Shown here one piece after another: positions 26,059 through 35,600 of a DNA stretch of 64,000 bases (position 1 is its first letter; each line of letters begins with the position of its first letter). The position numbers and the translations under genes were made by a program. Where the stretch lies: the NCBI RefSeq assembly GCF_001306455.1, contig NZ_LGTQ01000005.1:992001-1056000 (forward strand), in the 5' to 3' direction. The notes beneath the pieces were generated by a model. That model ran no database searches, was not told the DNA's origin, and saw only the letters and a program-made list of their open reading frames with translations. Origin of the DNA: Jiulongibacter sediminis (GTDB taxonomy: Bacteria; Bacteroidota; Bacteroidia; Cytophagales; Spirosomataceae).

Positions 26059-26892
26059 TTGAAAAGCGAAAAAGTAAGAGTAATAACCGCTAAACCTTCT
26101 TTCATTGAATACTGGAAAGAGGTTTTTGATTATCGAGAGCTCTTTTGGATTCTGGCCAAAAGAGACATTATGGTCAGGTATAAACAAACCATTTTCGGTG
26201 TTCTTTGGAGTATACTACGCCCTTTAATCTCCTCCCTGGTTTATGTTTTTGGGGTTAACAAAATCGGAAATCTTGGAGCTAATTCAGAGATCCCTTACAT
26301 CCTCATCATTCTTCCCGGAACTATCCTTTGGTTATTTTTCTCTCAATCTTTACTGAATATCAGCTTAAGTATTGTTACCAATAATAATCTGGTCGCCAAG
26401 GTTTTCTTCCCCAGAATTATTATTCCGTTCAGTTCTTTTTTTCTGGGTTTGCTTGACTTTCTGATAGGGCTAATCGTTTTTTTCGGGTTTAGCTTTTATT
26501 ATGGTTTGTTCCCCGAAATAAAAATCATATTCACTGTTCTTTTTGTGGTTCTGGCCTATTTAGCCACAACAGGCATCGGACTTTTCGCCGCCGTTTTAAA
26601 TGTGAAATACCGGGATATAGGCCAGTTAATTCCTTTTGTCCTTAGTTTCGGACTTTTCATTTCTCCTGTTTTGTACACCACTGACAAAGTGATGGGTGAC
26701 TGGACCTATAATTTGTATGTTTTGAATCCCGCTGTAGGGGCCATAGATGGTCTCCGATGGGCTTTACTCGGCGAGCACGCTCAGTTTAACTGGGATAGTT
26801 TTATACCACTGGTTGTTTTCTGTATTGTCAGTGTTTTTATTTCAATTCGCTTCTTCAGAAAGCACGAAAACTCTTTTGTAGATTATATTTAA
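26059..26892 (+). CDS. ABC-2 polysaccharide export permease (Wzm/KpsM-like)
   Basis: This 277-residue protein has six membrane segments and the family start FWILAKRDIMVRYKQTIFGVLWSILRP (about 35-60), followed by GTILWLFFSQ and LNPAVGAIDGLRWALLG. It starts at TTG. It carries an assembled polysaccharide across the inner membrane with the ATPase encoded four bases downstream. Sequence type is that of the O-antigen/capsule exporter family. Confidence 0.94.
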   Translation: MKSEKVRVITAKPSFIEYWKEVFDYRELFWILAKRDIMVRYKQTIFGVLWSILRPLISSLVYVFGVNKIGNLGANSEIPYILIILPGTILWLFFSQSLLNISLSIVTNNNLVAKVFFPRIIIPFSSFFLGLLDFLIGLIVFFGFSFYYGLFPEIKIIFTVLFVVLAYLATTGIGLFAAVLNVKYRDIGQLIPFVLSFGLFISPVLYTTDKVMGDWTYNLYVLNPAVGAIDGLRWALLGEHAQFNWDSFIPLVVFCIVSVFISIRFFRKHENSFVDYI

Positions 26893-26895
26893 AGG

Positions 26896-28140
26896 ATGTC
26901 GGTAATAGAAATCAATAATGCCTCAAAGAGTTATGTCATTAAGCATAAGCTTAACAAGGGAAACACCCTTAGAGATGACATTGTCAACTTTACGAACTCT
27001 GTTTTCAGAGGAAAAAAAGCATCTAAAAAAGAGCTTTTCTGGGCTTTGAAGGATATCAACCTGAAAGTAGAACAAGGTGACAGACTTGGCTTAATTGGCT
27101 CAAATGGTGCCGGTAAATCTACACTCCTGAAGCTTTTGAGCAGAATTACAGCCCCAACAAGTGGAGAGATTAAAATAACGGGGCGAATGGCCAGCCTTCT
27201 TGAAGTTGGTACCGGATTTCATCCAGAGTTAACGGGTCGTGAAAATATATACCTCAATGGCTCAATTCTTGGCATGAGGAAATACGAGATTAATCAGCAA
27301 TTTGACAATATTGTGGAGTTTGCTGGTATCCAAAAATTTCTGGATACGCCTGTTAAGCGTTATTCCAGTGGAATGTATGTTCGTCTGGGTTTTGCCATTG
27401 CCGCTCATTTAGAGCCAGAAATTCTTGTTGTAGATGAAGTTCTGGCCGTAGGCGATGCTGATTTTCAAAAGAAAAGTATCGGTAAAATGAGGGACGTCTC
27501 GAAAAGTGGAAGAACCATCCTTTTTGTGAGTCATAATCTCACCGCCGTAGAAAGCCTTTGTAATAAAGGAGCCTTTCTAAATAAGGGAGAGCTCATTGAC
27601 CACGGTCCTATCAAAAATGTGATTAATAATTACATTCAAAAGGTATCCTCGTTCAAGATCAAACAAGAATGGATTGACATCTCCGATGCCCCAGGCGAAA
27701 ACGGCATCTACGCCAAAAGAGTTGAACTTACTTCTGACGAAGGCCTGGAAAGCGGGATACAGTTAACCACAAGAATTCCGTTGAAAATTGAATATGAATT
27801 CTGGAATGATTTGGAAGGGGCGAACCTTAACCTAAGCGTTTTCCTTTATTCTATGACCGGGGAGTGCATTTTTAACATGGCCAATGAAAGCCAAAGCTTT
27901 AGCAAGGGGATTGTTTCATCGGAGTTTAGAATTCCGGGAGATTTTCTTAATGATGGATCTTACTTCATCTCCTTAATGGTAGTTCAAGATGGCCTGAAGC
28001 CACTTTTTGTATTTGATGAAGCTCTGCAATTTGATATTCATGACTTCAGAGAAAACTCTGAATACCTTGGTAAATGGCCCGGAGCTATCAGACCAATGCA
28101 CCTCAAAGTGAAGAGCTGGCAAAAAGAACTGGCCGAATAA
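26896..28140 (+). CDS. Wzt-like ABC ATPase with C-terminal carbohydrate-binding domain
   Basis: The 414-residue protein is an ATPase of the polysaccharide exporter type. It has Walker A GSNGAGKST (about residue 75), the RMASLLEVGTGFHPELTGREN segment of this subfamily, signature YSSGMYVRLGFA, Walker B ILVVDEVLAVGD and the switch histidine in FVSHNLTA. Residues about 260-410 form a Wzt_C-like beta-sandwich (YFISLMV near the end) that in Wzt binds the capped non-reducing end of O-antigen. That suggests export of a terminally modified glycan. Confidence 0.93.
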   Translation: MSVIEINNASKSYVIKHKLNKGNTLRDDIVNFTNSVFRGKKASKKELFWALKDINLKVEQGDRLGLIGSNGAGKSTLLKLLSRITAPTSGEIKITGRMASLLEVGTGFHPELTGRENIYLNGSILGMRKYEINQQFDNIVEFAGIQKFLDTPVKRYSSGMYVRLGFAIAAHLEPEILVVDEVLAVGDADFQKKSIGKMRDVSKSGRTILFVSHNLTAVESLCNKGAFLNKGELIDHGPIKNVINNYIQKVSSFKIKQEWIDISDAPGENGIYAKRVELTSDEGLESGIQLTTRIPLKIEYEFWNDLEGANLNLSVFLYSMTGECIFNMANESQSFSKGIVSSEFRIPGDFLNDGSYFISLMVVQDGLKPLFVFDEALQFDIHDFRENSEYLGKWPGAIRPMHLKVKSWQKELAE

Positions 28141-28162
28141 GCACTTATTTCCTTTCATTCTT

Positions 28163-28170
28163 TAATTTTG
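28163..28170 (+). promoter_or_regulatory. Possible internal promoter element TAATTTTG
   Basis: This TAnnTTTG match lies in the 55-base gap between the ATPase and aminotransferase genes, 25 bases before the GTG start. It could give the last two genes of the unit their own promoter. Confidence 0.4.
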
Positions 28171-28195
28171 GTCTTCACCTTAAAGCCGGCCGTTT

Positions 28196-29275
28196 GTGAG
28201 CATTTTTGTCACCAAGACCTTTTTACCGCCCAAAGAAGAATATCAGAAATACCTTGACCAAATCTGGGAGTCGCATTGGTTGACCAACAATGGCCCTATT
28301 CTTCAAAAACTTGAAGCAGAATTAAAAGACTTCCTGAATTATCAGAACTTTCTTTTTGTCAGCAATGGAACCATTGCGATCCAGTTGGCTATAAAAGCTT
28401 TAGACTTAAAAGGGGAAATAATAACCACCCCCTACTCCTACTGTGCCACCACCACATCTATTTTGTGGGAAAACTGTAAACCTGTTTTCGCCGATATCAA
28501 TGAGCATGACCTCAACATCAACCCTGATTTAATCGAGGATAAAATCACCGATAAAACCGAGGCAATTATTGCCACACATGTTTACGGAAATCCATGTGAT
28601 GTTGACAAAATTGAAGCTATTGCAAAAAAGTATTCACTTAAAGTTATTTATGATGCGGCTCATGCTTTTGGAGCAAGCTTGAGAGGAAAATCTGTTTTAA
28701 ACTATGGCGATGTATCCACCTGTAGTTTTCATGCTACAAAGGTTTTTCATACCATTGAAGGTGGTTCTGTGATGTGTAAAGATGATGGTCTTTTTGAGAA
28801 AATTAAGCTTTACCGGAGTTTCGGTCACATAAATGATGATTATTACACCCAGGGAATAAACGGTAAAAATTCTGAATTTCATGCCGCCATGGGTCTGGCA
28901 AACCTTCCTTATCTTTCTGGAAATATTATCAAAAGAAAGCGAATTTCTGAACTTTATGATTCTCTTCTTGATTCTAATAAGCTTATAAAGCCTGAAACAA
29001 AAGAGGCTGACTTTGAGTATAATTACGCCTATTATCCAATTGTTTTAGAAAACGCCGAGATAACAAATCAGGTAATTGATGAGCTTAAAGCACAAAATAT
29101 TCATCCGAGGCGTTATTTTTATCCTTCGCTGAACAGATTGGATTACGTGCACAGCCAGGATATCTGTCCGGTTTCAGAATCTGTGGTACAGAGGGTTCTT
29201 TCTCTCCCGTTATATCCTGATCTGGCGGAGGAAGATGTCAAACGAATCTGTCAAATCATCAACAAAACCCTATAA
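28196..29275 (+). CDS. DegT/DnrJ/EryC1-type sugar aminotransferase
   Basis: This 359-residue PLP enzyme starts at GTG. The PLP lysine is in CSFHATKVFHTIEGG (about residue 182), preceded by the DAAHAFGA motif that stacks on the cofactor, and TTPYSYCATTTSI near residue 80. The family aminates keto-sugar nucleotides. The C-terminal RRYFYPSLNRLDYV segment is typical. It probably makes an amino sugar for the exported polysaccharide. The product cannot be named. Confidence 0.92.
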   Translation: MSIFVTKTFLPPKEEYQKYLDQIWESHWLTNNGPILQKLEAELKDFLNYQNFLFVSNGTIAIQLAIKALDLKGEIITTPYSYCATTTSILWENCKPVFADINEHDLNINPDLIEDKITDKTEAIIATHVYGNPCDVDKIEAIAKKYSLKVIYDAAHAFGASLRGKSVLNYGDVSTCSFHATKVFHTIEGGSVMCKDDGLFEKIKLYRSFGHINDDYYTQGINGKNSEFHAAMGLANLPYLSGNIIKRKRISELYDSLLDSNKLIKPETKEADFEYNYAYYPIVLENAEITNQVIDELKAQNIHPRRYFYPSLNRLDYVHSQDICPVSESVVQRVLSLPLYPDLAEEDVKRICQIINKTL

Positions 29276-29277
29276 AA

Positions 29278-30450
29278 TTGAGTCGTTCAAAACCTAGTAT
29301 TCTATTTATAAGTCATGACGCAAACAGGGCTGGTGCTCAGCTTTTTTTGCTCAACATTATGAAAGATTTCCAGCAAAGAGGTTTTGAGATGGAGTTGCTG
29401 TGTATGACTAAATGGGGACCTCTTTTGCCTGAATTTGAGGCTATTTGCCCCGTAAGTACTGTTCCTGAATCCAATCAGGGGCGAATGTCAAAGCTTTTTG
29501 GAGGCAATCCGGAAGACTCCATAATGAGTTACATCCGAGTTCGATATCAGCAAATTGATATTGACTTAATTTACGCCAATACAATCGCCTGTGCCGGCTT
29601 GGCTGTAATTGCCAAAAAGGCACTTGAAGTGCCTTTAATTTCACATATTCATGAGTTGCAATTCTCACTGAACATGTATGCTGAAACAGAAGATAAAAGA
29701 AGACTTTTCGAACTCTCTGACGGTGTAATTGCCTGTTCTCAGGCCGTAGCCGATAATCTGATCGCCAATAATGGCGTAAATCAAGATAAAGTGAAGGTCA
29801 TTCATTCTTTCATTGATAATGAAAGAGTTATTGATGTGATTGAAAACTCAAATTCTGACCAAATCTTTGAAGAATTTCAACTACCTCGGAACCAATTTTT
29901 AGTTGGAGCCTGTGGCAATGCAGAATGGAGAAAAGGTCTTGATATTTTTATCAATATTGCTCAGGAAGCATCTCAAAAGCTTAATTCCGTCCATTTTGTT
30001 TGGATCGGTGTTAAACCTGAGGGTGAGTATTACGATCAGGTTATGTACGATGTTCGTAAAATGGGCATTGAAAATCAAATTACTTTCATTCCTCCCACTC
30101 CTAAAGCTGTTGAAATCATCAATACCCTGGATGCTTTTTTGGTTTCCAGCCGTGAAGATCCTTTTCCACTGGTAATGCTGGAGGCTGCTTTATGCGAAAA
30201 GCCCATTCTGGGTTTTGAAAACTCTGGAGGCTGCTCAGAGTTTGTCAAAGATAAGGCCGGTTTACTAGCAAAATACATGCATATTTCCGGCGTTGTTGAC
30301 AATCTTAAAACCTTTATTGAAAACGAACAACTTCGAAAAGAGAAAGGTGAAACTGGTAAAAGACAAATTCTTGAATTATACAATTTTGATCAATCAAGTC
30401 TCAAACTCAAAAATTACCTGGAGCAATTTCAAACCGAAAATGAGGTTTAA
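29278..30450 (+). CDS. Family 4 glycosyltransferase
   Basis: The 390-residue protein starts at TTG two bases after the aminotransferase stop. It has a GT-B fold: an N-terminal ILFISHDANRAGAQLFLLN, HIHELQFS in the middle and a C-terminal Rossmann half with GACGNAEWRKGLDIFI, WIGVKPEGEYY and VSSREDPFPLVMLEAALC (the E-x7-E-type donor site). It probably adds a sugar to the growing surface glycan. Its stop shares the TTAA with convergent rnhB, ending the polysaccharide unit. Confidence 0.9.
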   Translation: MSRSKPSILFISHDANRAGAQLFLLNIMKDFQQRGFEMELLCMTKWGPLLPEFEAICPVSTVPESNQGRMSKLFGGNPEDSIMSYIRVRYQQIDIDLIYANTIACAGLAVIAKKALEVPLISHIHELQFSLNMYAETEDKRRLFELSDGVIACSQAVADNLIANNGVNQDKVKVIHSFIDNERVIDVIENSNSDQIFEEFQLPRNQFLVGACGNAEWRKGLDIFINIAQEASQKLNSVHFVWIGVKPEGEYYDQVMYDVRKMGIENQITFIPPTPKAVEIINTLDAFLVSSREDPFPLVMLEAALCEKPILGFENSGGCSEFVKDKAGLLAKYMHISGVVDNLKTFIENEQLRKEKGETGKRQILELYNFDQSSLKLKNYLEQFQTENEV

Positions 30451-31028
30451 TCTTTCAAAAGGCGGAAGGTTTTCCTGTGAAGATCTGTAATTCCGAACTC
30501 CTTGATAGCCGCCCTATGTTTTGGTGTCGGATATCCGGCATTTTGCTCCCAACCGTATTGAGGATACCTCTCAGCATACTTTTCCATTAGATCATCCCGA
30601 TAGGTTTTAGCCAGAATACTTGCCGCGGCAATACTTTGATATTTAGCGTCTCCCTTTATAACACAAGTGTGGGGTATGCCAAAGTAAGGTTTAAAACGAT
30701 TTCCATCAACCAACAAATGTTCAGGCTTCACCTCCAAAAGTGTGACAGCCTTATGCATGGCTTTCACGCTGGCCCAAAGGATATTAATTTCATCAATCTC
30801 AGTTTGGCTACATATACCAATGGCAAATGCACTGGCTTCAGCTTTAATGATTTCAGCTAGTTCATTACGAGATAATTTATCCAGCTGTTTGGAGTCGTTT
30901 AGCATAGCATTATCATACCCATTGGGTAGTACGACAGCAGCGGCAACGACAGGTCCCGCAAGGCAGCCTCTGCCGGCTTCATCAAGGCCTGCCTCTATAC
31001 ACTTGTCATTATAAAAAGGTAGTAGCAT
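30447..31028 (-). CDS. rnhB: Ribonuclease HII
   Basis: This 193-residue enzyme removes ribonucleotides from DNA. The active-site signature EAGLDEAGRGCLAGPVVAAAV starts near residue 11. The later acidic residues in LLVDGNRFKP and KGDAKYQSIAAASILAKTYRD complete the metal site. Length and motifs are normal. It overlaps the convergent glycosyltransferase gene by four bases. Confidence 0.97.
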   Translation of the reverse strand: MLLPFYNDKCIEAGLDEAGRGCLAGPVVAAAVVLPNGYDNAMLNDSKQLDKLSRNELAEIIKAEASAFAIGICSQTEIDEINILWASVKAMHKAVTLLEVKPEHLLVDGNRFKPYFGIPHTCVIKGDAKYQSIAAASILAKTYRDDLMEKYAERYPQYGWEQNAGYPTPKHRAAIKEFGITDLHRKTFRLLKD

Positions 31029-31060
31029 ACAACAATATTAAAATCATAGGCCCAAAATTC

Positions 31061-31092
31061 AAAAAAGCAGCCCTCATATGAGAACTGCTTTC
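31061..31092 (-). terminator. Intrinsic terminator of gltBD
   Basis: On the minus strand AAAGCAG (31091-31085) pairs with CTGCTTT (31070-31064). The palindrome CTCATATGAG extends the stem across small bulges, and a run of T follows. It begins about 30 bases after the gltD stop. Confidence 0.8.
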
Positions 31093-31122
31093 CATTTTAT
31101 ACAATTATAATTTTATGCTTCT

Positions 31123-32637
31123 TTAAACACCCAGGTAAGAAGGCGAGATCATTGAAACAGCCTTTGCTTCGAGGAAAGACTCACCCATAAGATACTCATC
31201 TACAGCTCTGGCAGCTTCACGACCTTCTGAAATGGCCCAAACAACGAGCGATTGCCCCCTTCTCATATCACCTGCTGCAAAGATTTTTTCATTGCTCGTT
31301 TGATATTTCGGAGCATTGATATTTCCTCTTTGGTCATATTCTATGCCTAGATCATTCAGTAATCCATCATGCTGAGGATGTAAGAAACCGGCCGCAAGCA
31401 AAGCCAACTCACAAGGAATCTCCTTCTCAGTTCCCTGGATATCTTTCATGACCATTCTGCCATTATCTTTCACCCATTCAATCTCTACTGTTTTCAGAGC
31501 TTTGAGGTTACCGTTTCCATCACCAACGAACTCTTTAGTATTGATTGACCAGCCCCTTTCGCAGCCTTCTTCATGAGAAGTACTGGTTCTGAGTTGCATT
31601 GGCCATAAAGGCCAAGGAGTACTTTCGGCCCTCTCTTTTGGAGGCATTGGCATGATCTCAATCTGACTTATACTCTTCGCTTTATGACGATTTGAGGTAC
31701 CCACACAGTCAGAGCCGGTATCACCTCCACCGATGACAACCACATTCTTATCCGTTGCCCAGATTTCTCCATTCTCATAAGCAAAACCCTGATGGTCAAC
31801 CGACTGATCGACATTCTTTCCTTTTGAGTCAGCGACTCTTTTGTTTTGCTGACTTAGGAACTCCATTGCAAAATGAACCCCTTTAAGCTCTCTTCCCGGA
31901 ATATTCAAATCACGTGGCACTGTAGAACCTCCTGTAAGCACGACTGCGTCGAAATCTCTTTCTAGTTGAGAAGCTTTTACATCAACACCAACATTGACGC
32001 CGGTTTTGATAATGATACCTTCAGCCTTCATAACTTCGGCCCTTCTATCAATAATATCCTTGTTCAGTTTAAAATCCGGAATACCATATCTGACAAGACC
32101 ACCGATCTGATCTGCTCTTTCATAAAGTGTGACAGTATGACCAGCTTTGTTCAACTGATCAGCAGCTGCCATACCAGCAGGGCCAGATCCTACCACGGCT
32201 ACTTTCTTACCGGTTCTGTTTTTTGGCGGCTGAGGTACTACCCAACCTTCTTCAAATGCTCTTTCGATAATTGATTTCTCAATATATTCGATAGCCACCG
32301 GCGGTTTATTGATACCGAGAACGCATGCAGCCTCACAAGGTGCCGGGCAAATTCTTCCAGTAAACTCCGGGAAATTGTTAGTACTGGAAAGGAGCTCATA
32401 GGCCAATTTCCAGTTTTCATCATAAACGGCGTCATTAAACTCAGGAATGATATTTCCTAAAGGACAACCGCTGTGACAAAAAGGTATACCGCAATCCATA
32501 CATCTGGCTGCCTGATCTTTCGTTTGCTCACTGCTGTAAGCAACGTCGACTTCCTGATAATCCTTTTTTCTATCTTCTATGGCTCTCTTTTGAGAAGCCT
32601 TTCTTTCTATTTCTAAGAAACCTGTAGGTTTTCCCAT
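31123..32637 (-). CDS. gltD: Glutamate synthase small subunit
   Basis: The 504-residue flavoprotein passes electrons from NAD(P)H to the large subunit. An N-terminal cysteine cluster for Fe-S binding is seen in RCMDCGIPFCHSGCPLGN (about 42-60) and ICPAPCEAACVLG. The FAD-binding GSGPAGMAAADQL (about 150) and the NAD(P)H-binding GGGDTGSDC (about 305) follow. It is 34 bases downstream of gltB, and the two are clearly one operon. Confidence 0.97.
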   Translation of the reverse strand: MGKPTGFLEIERKASQKRAIEDRKKDYQEVDVAYSSEQTKDQAARCMDCGIPFCHSGCPLGNIIPEFNDAVYDENWKLAYELLSSTNNFPEFTGRICPAPCEAACVLGINKPPVAIEYIEKSIIERAFEEGWVVPQPPKNRTGKKVAVVGSGPAGMAAADQLNKAGHTVTLYERADQIGGLVRYGIPDFKLNKDIIDRRAEVMKAEGIIIKTGVNVGVDVKASQLERDFDAVVLTGGSTVPRDLNIPGRELKGVHFAMEFLSQQNKRVADSKGKNVDQSVDHQGFAYENGEIWATDKNVVVIGGGDTGSDCVGTSNRHKAKSISQIEIMPMPPKERAESTPWPLWPMQLRTSTSHEEGCERGWSINTKEFVGDGNGNLKALKTVEIEWVKDNGRMVMKDIQGTEKEIPCELALLAAGFLHPQHDGLLNDLGIEYDQRGNINAPKYQTSNEKIFAAGDMRRGQSLVVWAISEGREAARAVDEYLMGESFLEAKAVSMISPSYLGV

Positions 32638-32671
32638 TTTAATCTTGTTGTACTTTTAAAATTAGATTTCT

Positions 32672-35600
32672 TTATGCCGCTACCAAATTGGCTTTCTCTT
32701 TCCTTTCTGTCAGAATACGCTTGTAATCACGAGGATAAACCTTCACAAACTTATTCTTTACGCTTTCCCAGTTGTCAAGAATCTCCTTGGCAACCGTGCT
32801 TTTCGTAGCTTCCAGATGCTTGTTGATCATTCCTTTCAACATAGCCTCGTCGTCGGCATCTATTTCTTCAAGGTCAACCAACTCTTTATTACACTTCTCA
32901 TCGAAACTGTCATCCTTGTCAAAAACAAAGGCTAAACCTCCACTCATACCAGCAGCGAAGTTCCTTCCGGTTTCACCAAGAATAATAGCGGTTCCACCCG
33001 TCATATATTCGCAACCGTGGTCACCAATACCTTCCACAACCACTCTGGCACCGGAGTTTCTCACACAGAATCGCTCACCTGCTAAACCTCTGATGAAGGC
33101 CTCACCTGAGGTAGCTCCGTAGAATGAAACATTACCAACAGCCATATTTTCCTCAGCTTTGAAAGTAGCTTCTCTATCAGGATAAACGATCAGTTCCGCA
33201 CCACAAAGACCTTTACCGAAGTAATCATTGGCATCACCTTCAAGTTCAAACTTCAAACCTTTCGTTGAGAAAGCACCAAATGACTGACCAGCAGTTCCTC
33301 GGAATCTGTAATGAATTGTACCCGCAGGCAAACCATCACCTTTGTATTTCTGAGAGACCTTGTTTGAAAGCATGGCTCCGATGGTTCTGTCCAGATTATT
33401 AACCTTGTATTCAGCTTTAACCTGCTCACCTTTTTCAAGTGCAGGTTTAGCATCTTTGATCATTTGTCTGTCTAAAACCAATTGAATACCATGATCCTGC
33501 TCCTCCTGCTTATATTGAGCTACGTCTAAGGTTGTTGGCTCTTTGTAAAGGATTTTTGAAAGATCAAGCTCTTTGTATTTCCAGTGCTTGATATCATTTC
33601 TCTTCTCAAGCAACTGCACTTGACCAACCATCTCGTTGACAGTTCTGAAACCTAGCTCAGCCATGATTTCACGCATTTCCATCGCCAGATAAGTAAACAT
33701 GTTCACCACATGTTCAGGCTTGCCGCTGAATAGAGCTCTCAATTCTTTTCTCTGCGTGGCAATACCGACCGGACAAGTATTCATGTGGCACTTACGCATC
33801 ATGATACAGCCTGCAGCTACCAATGCAGCAGTTGCTACACCGTATTCTTCCGCACCAAGCAAGGTTGCAATGGCAAGATCGCGACCAGTTCTCATCTGAC
33901 CATCGGCCTGAACTACAATACGACCACGAAGTTTGTTTTTAACAAGAGTTTGATGCGTTTCAGCAAGACCAAGCTCCCATGGCAAACCAGCATGTCTGAT
34001 TGAAGAAAGTGGCGAAGCACCCGTACCTCCATCATAACCAGCAATGAGTACCACATCAGAGTGTGCTTTTGCAACACCAGTTGCAATAGTACCTACTCCA
34101 GCTTCAGAGACCAGTTTTACAGAAATTCGAGCATCCTCGTTAGAGTTTTTCAAATCATAAATCAACTGAGCCAAATCCTCAATAGAGTAGATGTCGTGGT
34201 GCGGTGGTGGAGAAATCAAACCAACACCCGGAGTAGAATGTCTTACTTTACCGATCCAGTCATCAACCTTATGACCCGGAAGCTGACCACCTTCACCAGG
34301 CTTAGCTCCCTGAGCCATTTTGATCTGCAGCTCCTTCGCATTTGACAGGTAATAACTTGTTACTCCAAATCTACCGGAAGCCACCTGCTTAATTTTTGAA
34401 GATAGGTTGTCTCCATTCTCATCCGGAGTGTAACGAATCTCGTCTTCCCCTCCTTCACCTGAGTTTGAGCTACCGCCAATTCTGTTCATGGCAATGGCGA
34501 GCGTCGTATGAGCCTCCCATGAAATCGAACCGAAAGACATGGCTCCTGTCGCGAATCTTTTGAAGATTTCTTCAACAGACTCCACTTCATCCAGAGGTAC
34601 AGGCTCAGACTCTTTGAATTGAAGAAGACCTCTTAAAGTCAAAGCGTCCTTGGTCTGATCATTGATCAGCTTGGTATACTTTCTGAATATTTTGTATCCT
34701 TCATTAATGTCCTTCTCGCCTACTCTACATGCCTGCTGAAGCAAATGAATAGTATCCGGATTGAACATGTGCTTCTCACCACGCTGTTTCCATTGGTAAA
34801 CGCCGCCCACTTCAAGTCGTTGAACAGACTCCTGTTCAACAGCAGGATAGGCAACACGGTGTCTGATGATAACCTCTTTGGCAATTTCATTGATACCCAA
34901 ACCACCAACACGAGAAACCGTTCCGGTGAAGTACTTGTCAACAACAGATTTATTCAAACCAAGACACTCGAAAATCTGAGCTCCCTGATACGACTGAAGT
35001 GTTGAAATTCCCATTTTTGAGAAGATCTTCAATAGTTCTTTATCTGCAGCCTTGATATAATTATAGTAAGCTTGTTCATCCGTAAAATCACCGTCAAGTC
35101 TGCCATCCTGATTCATTTGAGTAAGGGTCTCAAAAGCCAGATATGGACAAACTGCCGCTGCACCGAACCCAATCAGTGTAGCAATATGATGAGACTCCCA
35201 GATATCGGCAGCCTCCACAACCAAACCTATTTCACCACGTAATCCTTTTTTAATCAAATGATGATGAACTGCTGATGTTGCAAGCAAAGAAGGAATAGCC
35301 GCATGCTCAGAATCAACCGCTCTGTCTGATAAAATCAGGATCTCAAAACCGTCTCTGATCGCGTCTTCGGCATATCTACAGATTCTTTCAAGAGCAAAGG
35401 CCAGCGATTCTCCAACATTCTCAGTATTGGCAAAGAAGTAGGAATTGATAGTTTTAGCCTGGAATCCTTCATAATCCACAAACCTCAGTTTATCAAATTC
35501 CTTCGGAGTCAATACCGGCTGTTGTAACTGTACTTGTCTACAGTGCTTAGGAGACTCTGTCAGAATATTTTGTGCAGAACCCACAAAAGATATCAAAGAC

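Noticed and set aside
32772-33122. A 116-codon plus-strand frame opposite gltB
   Set aside because: It is a shadow of the GXGXG region of gltB, with a biased Ser/Pro composition and no start signal.
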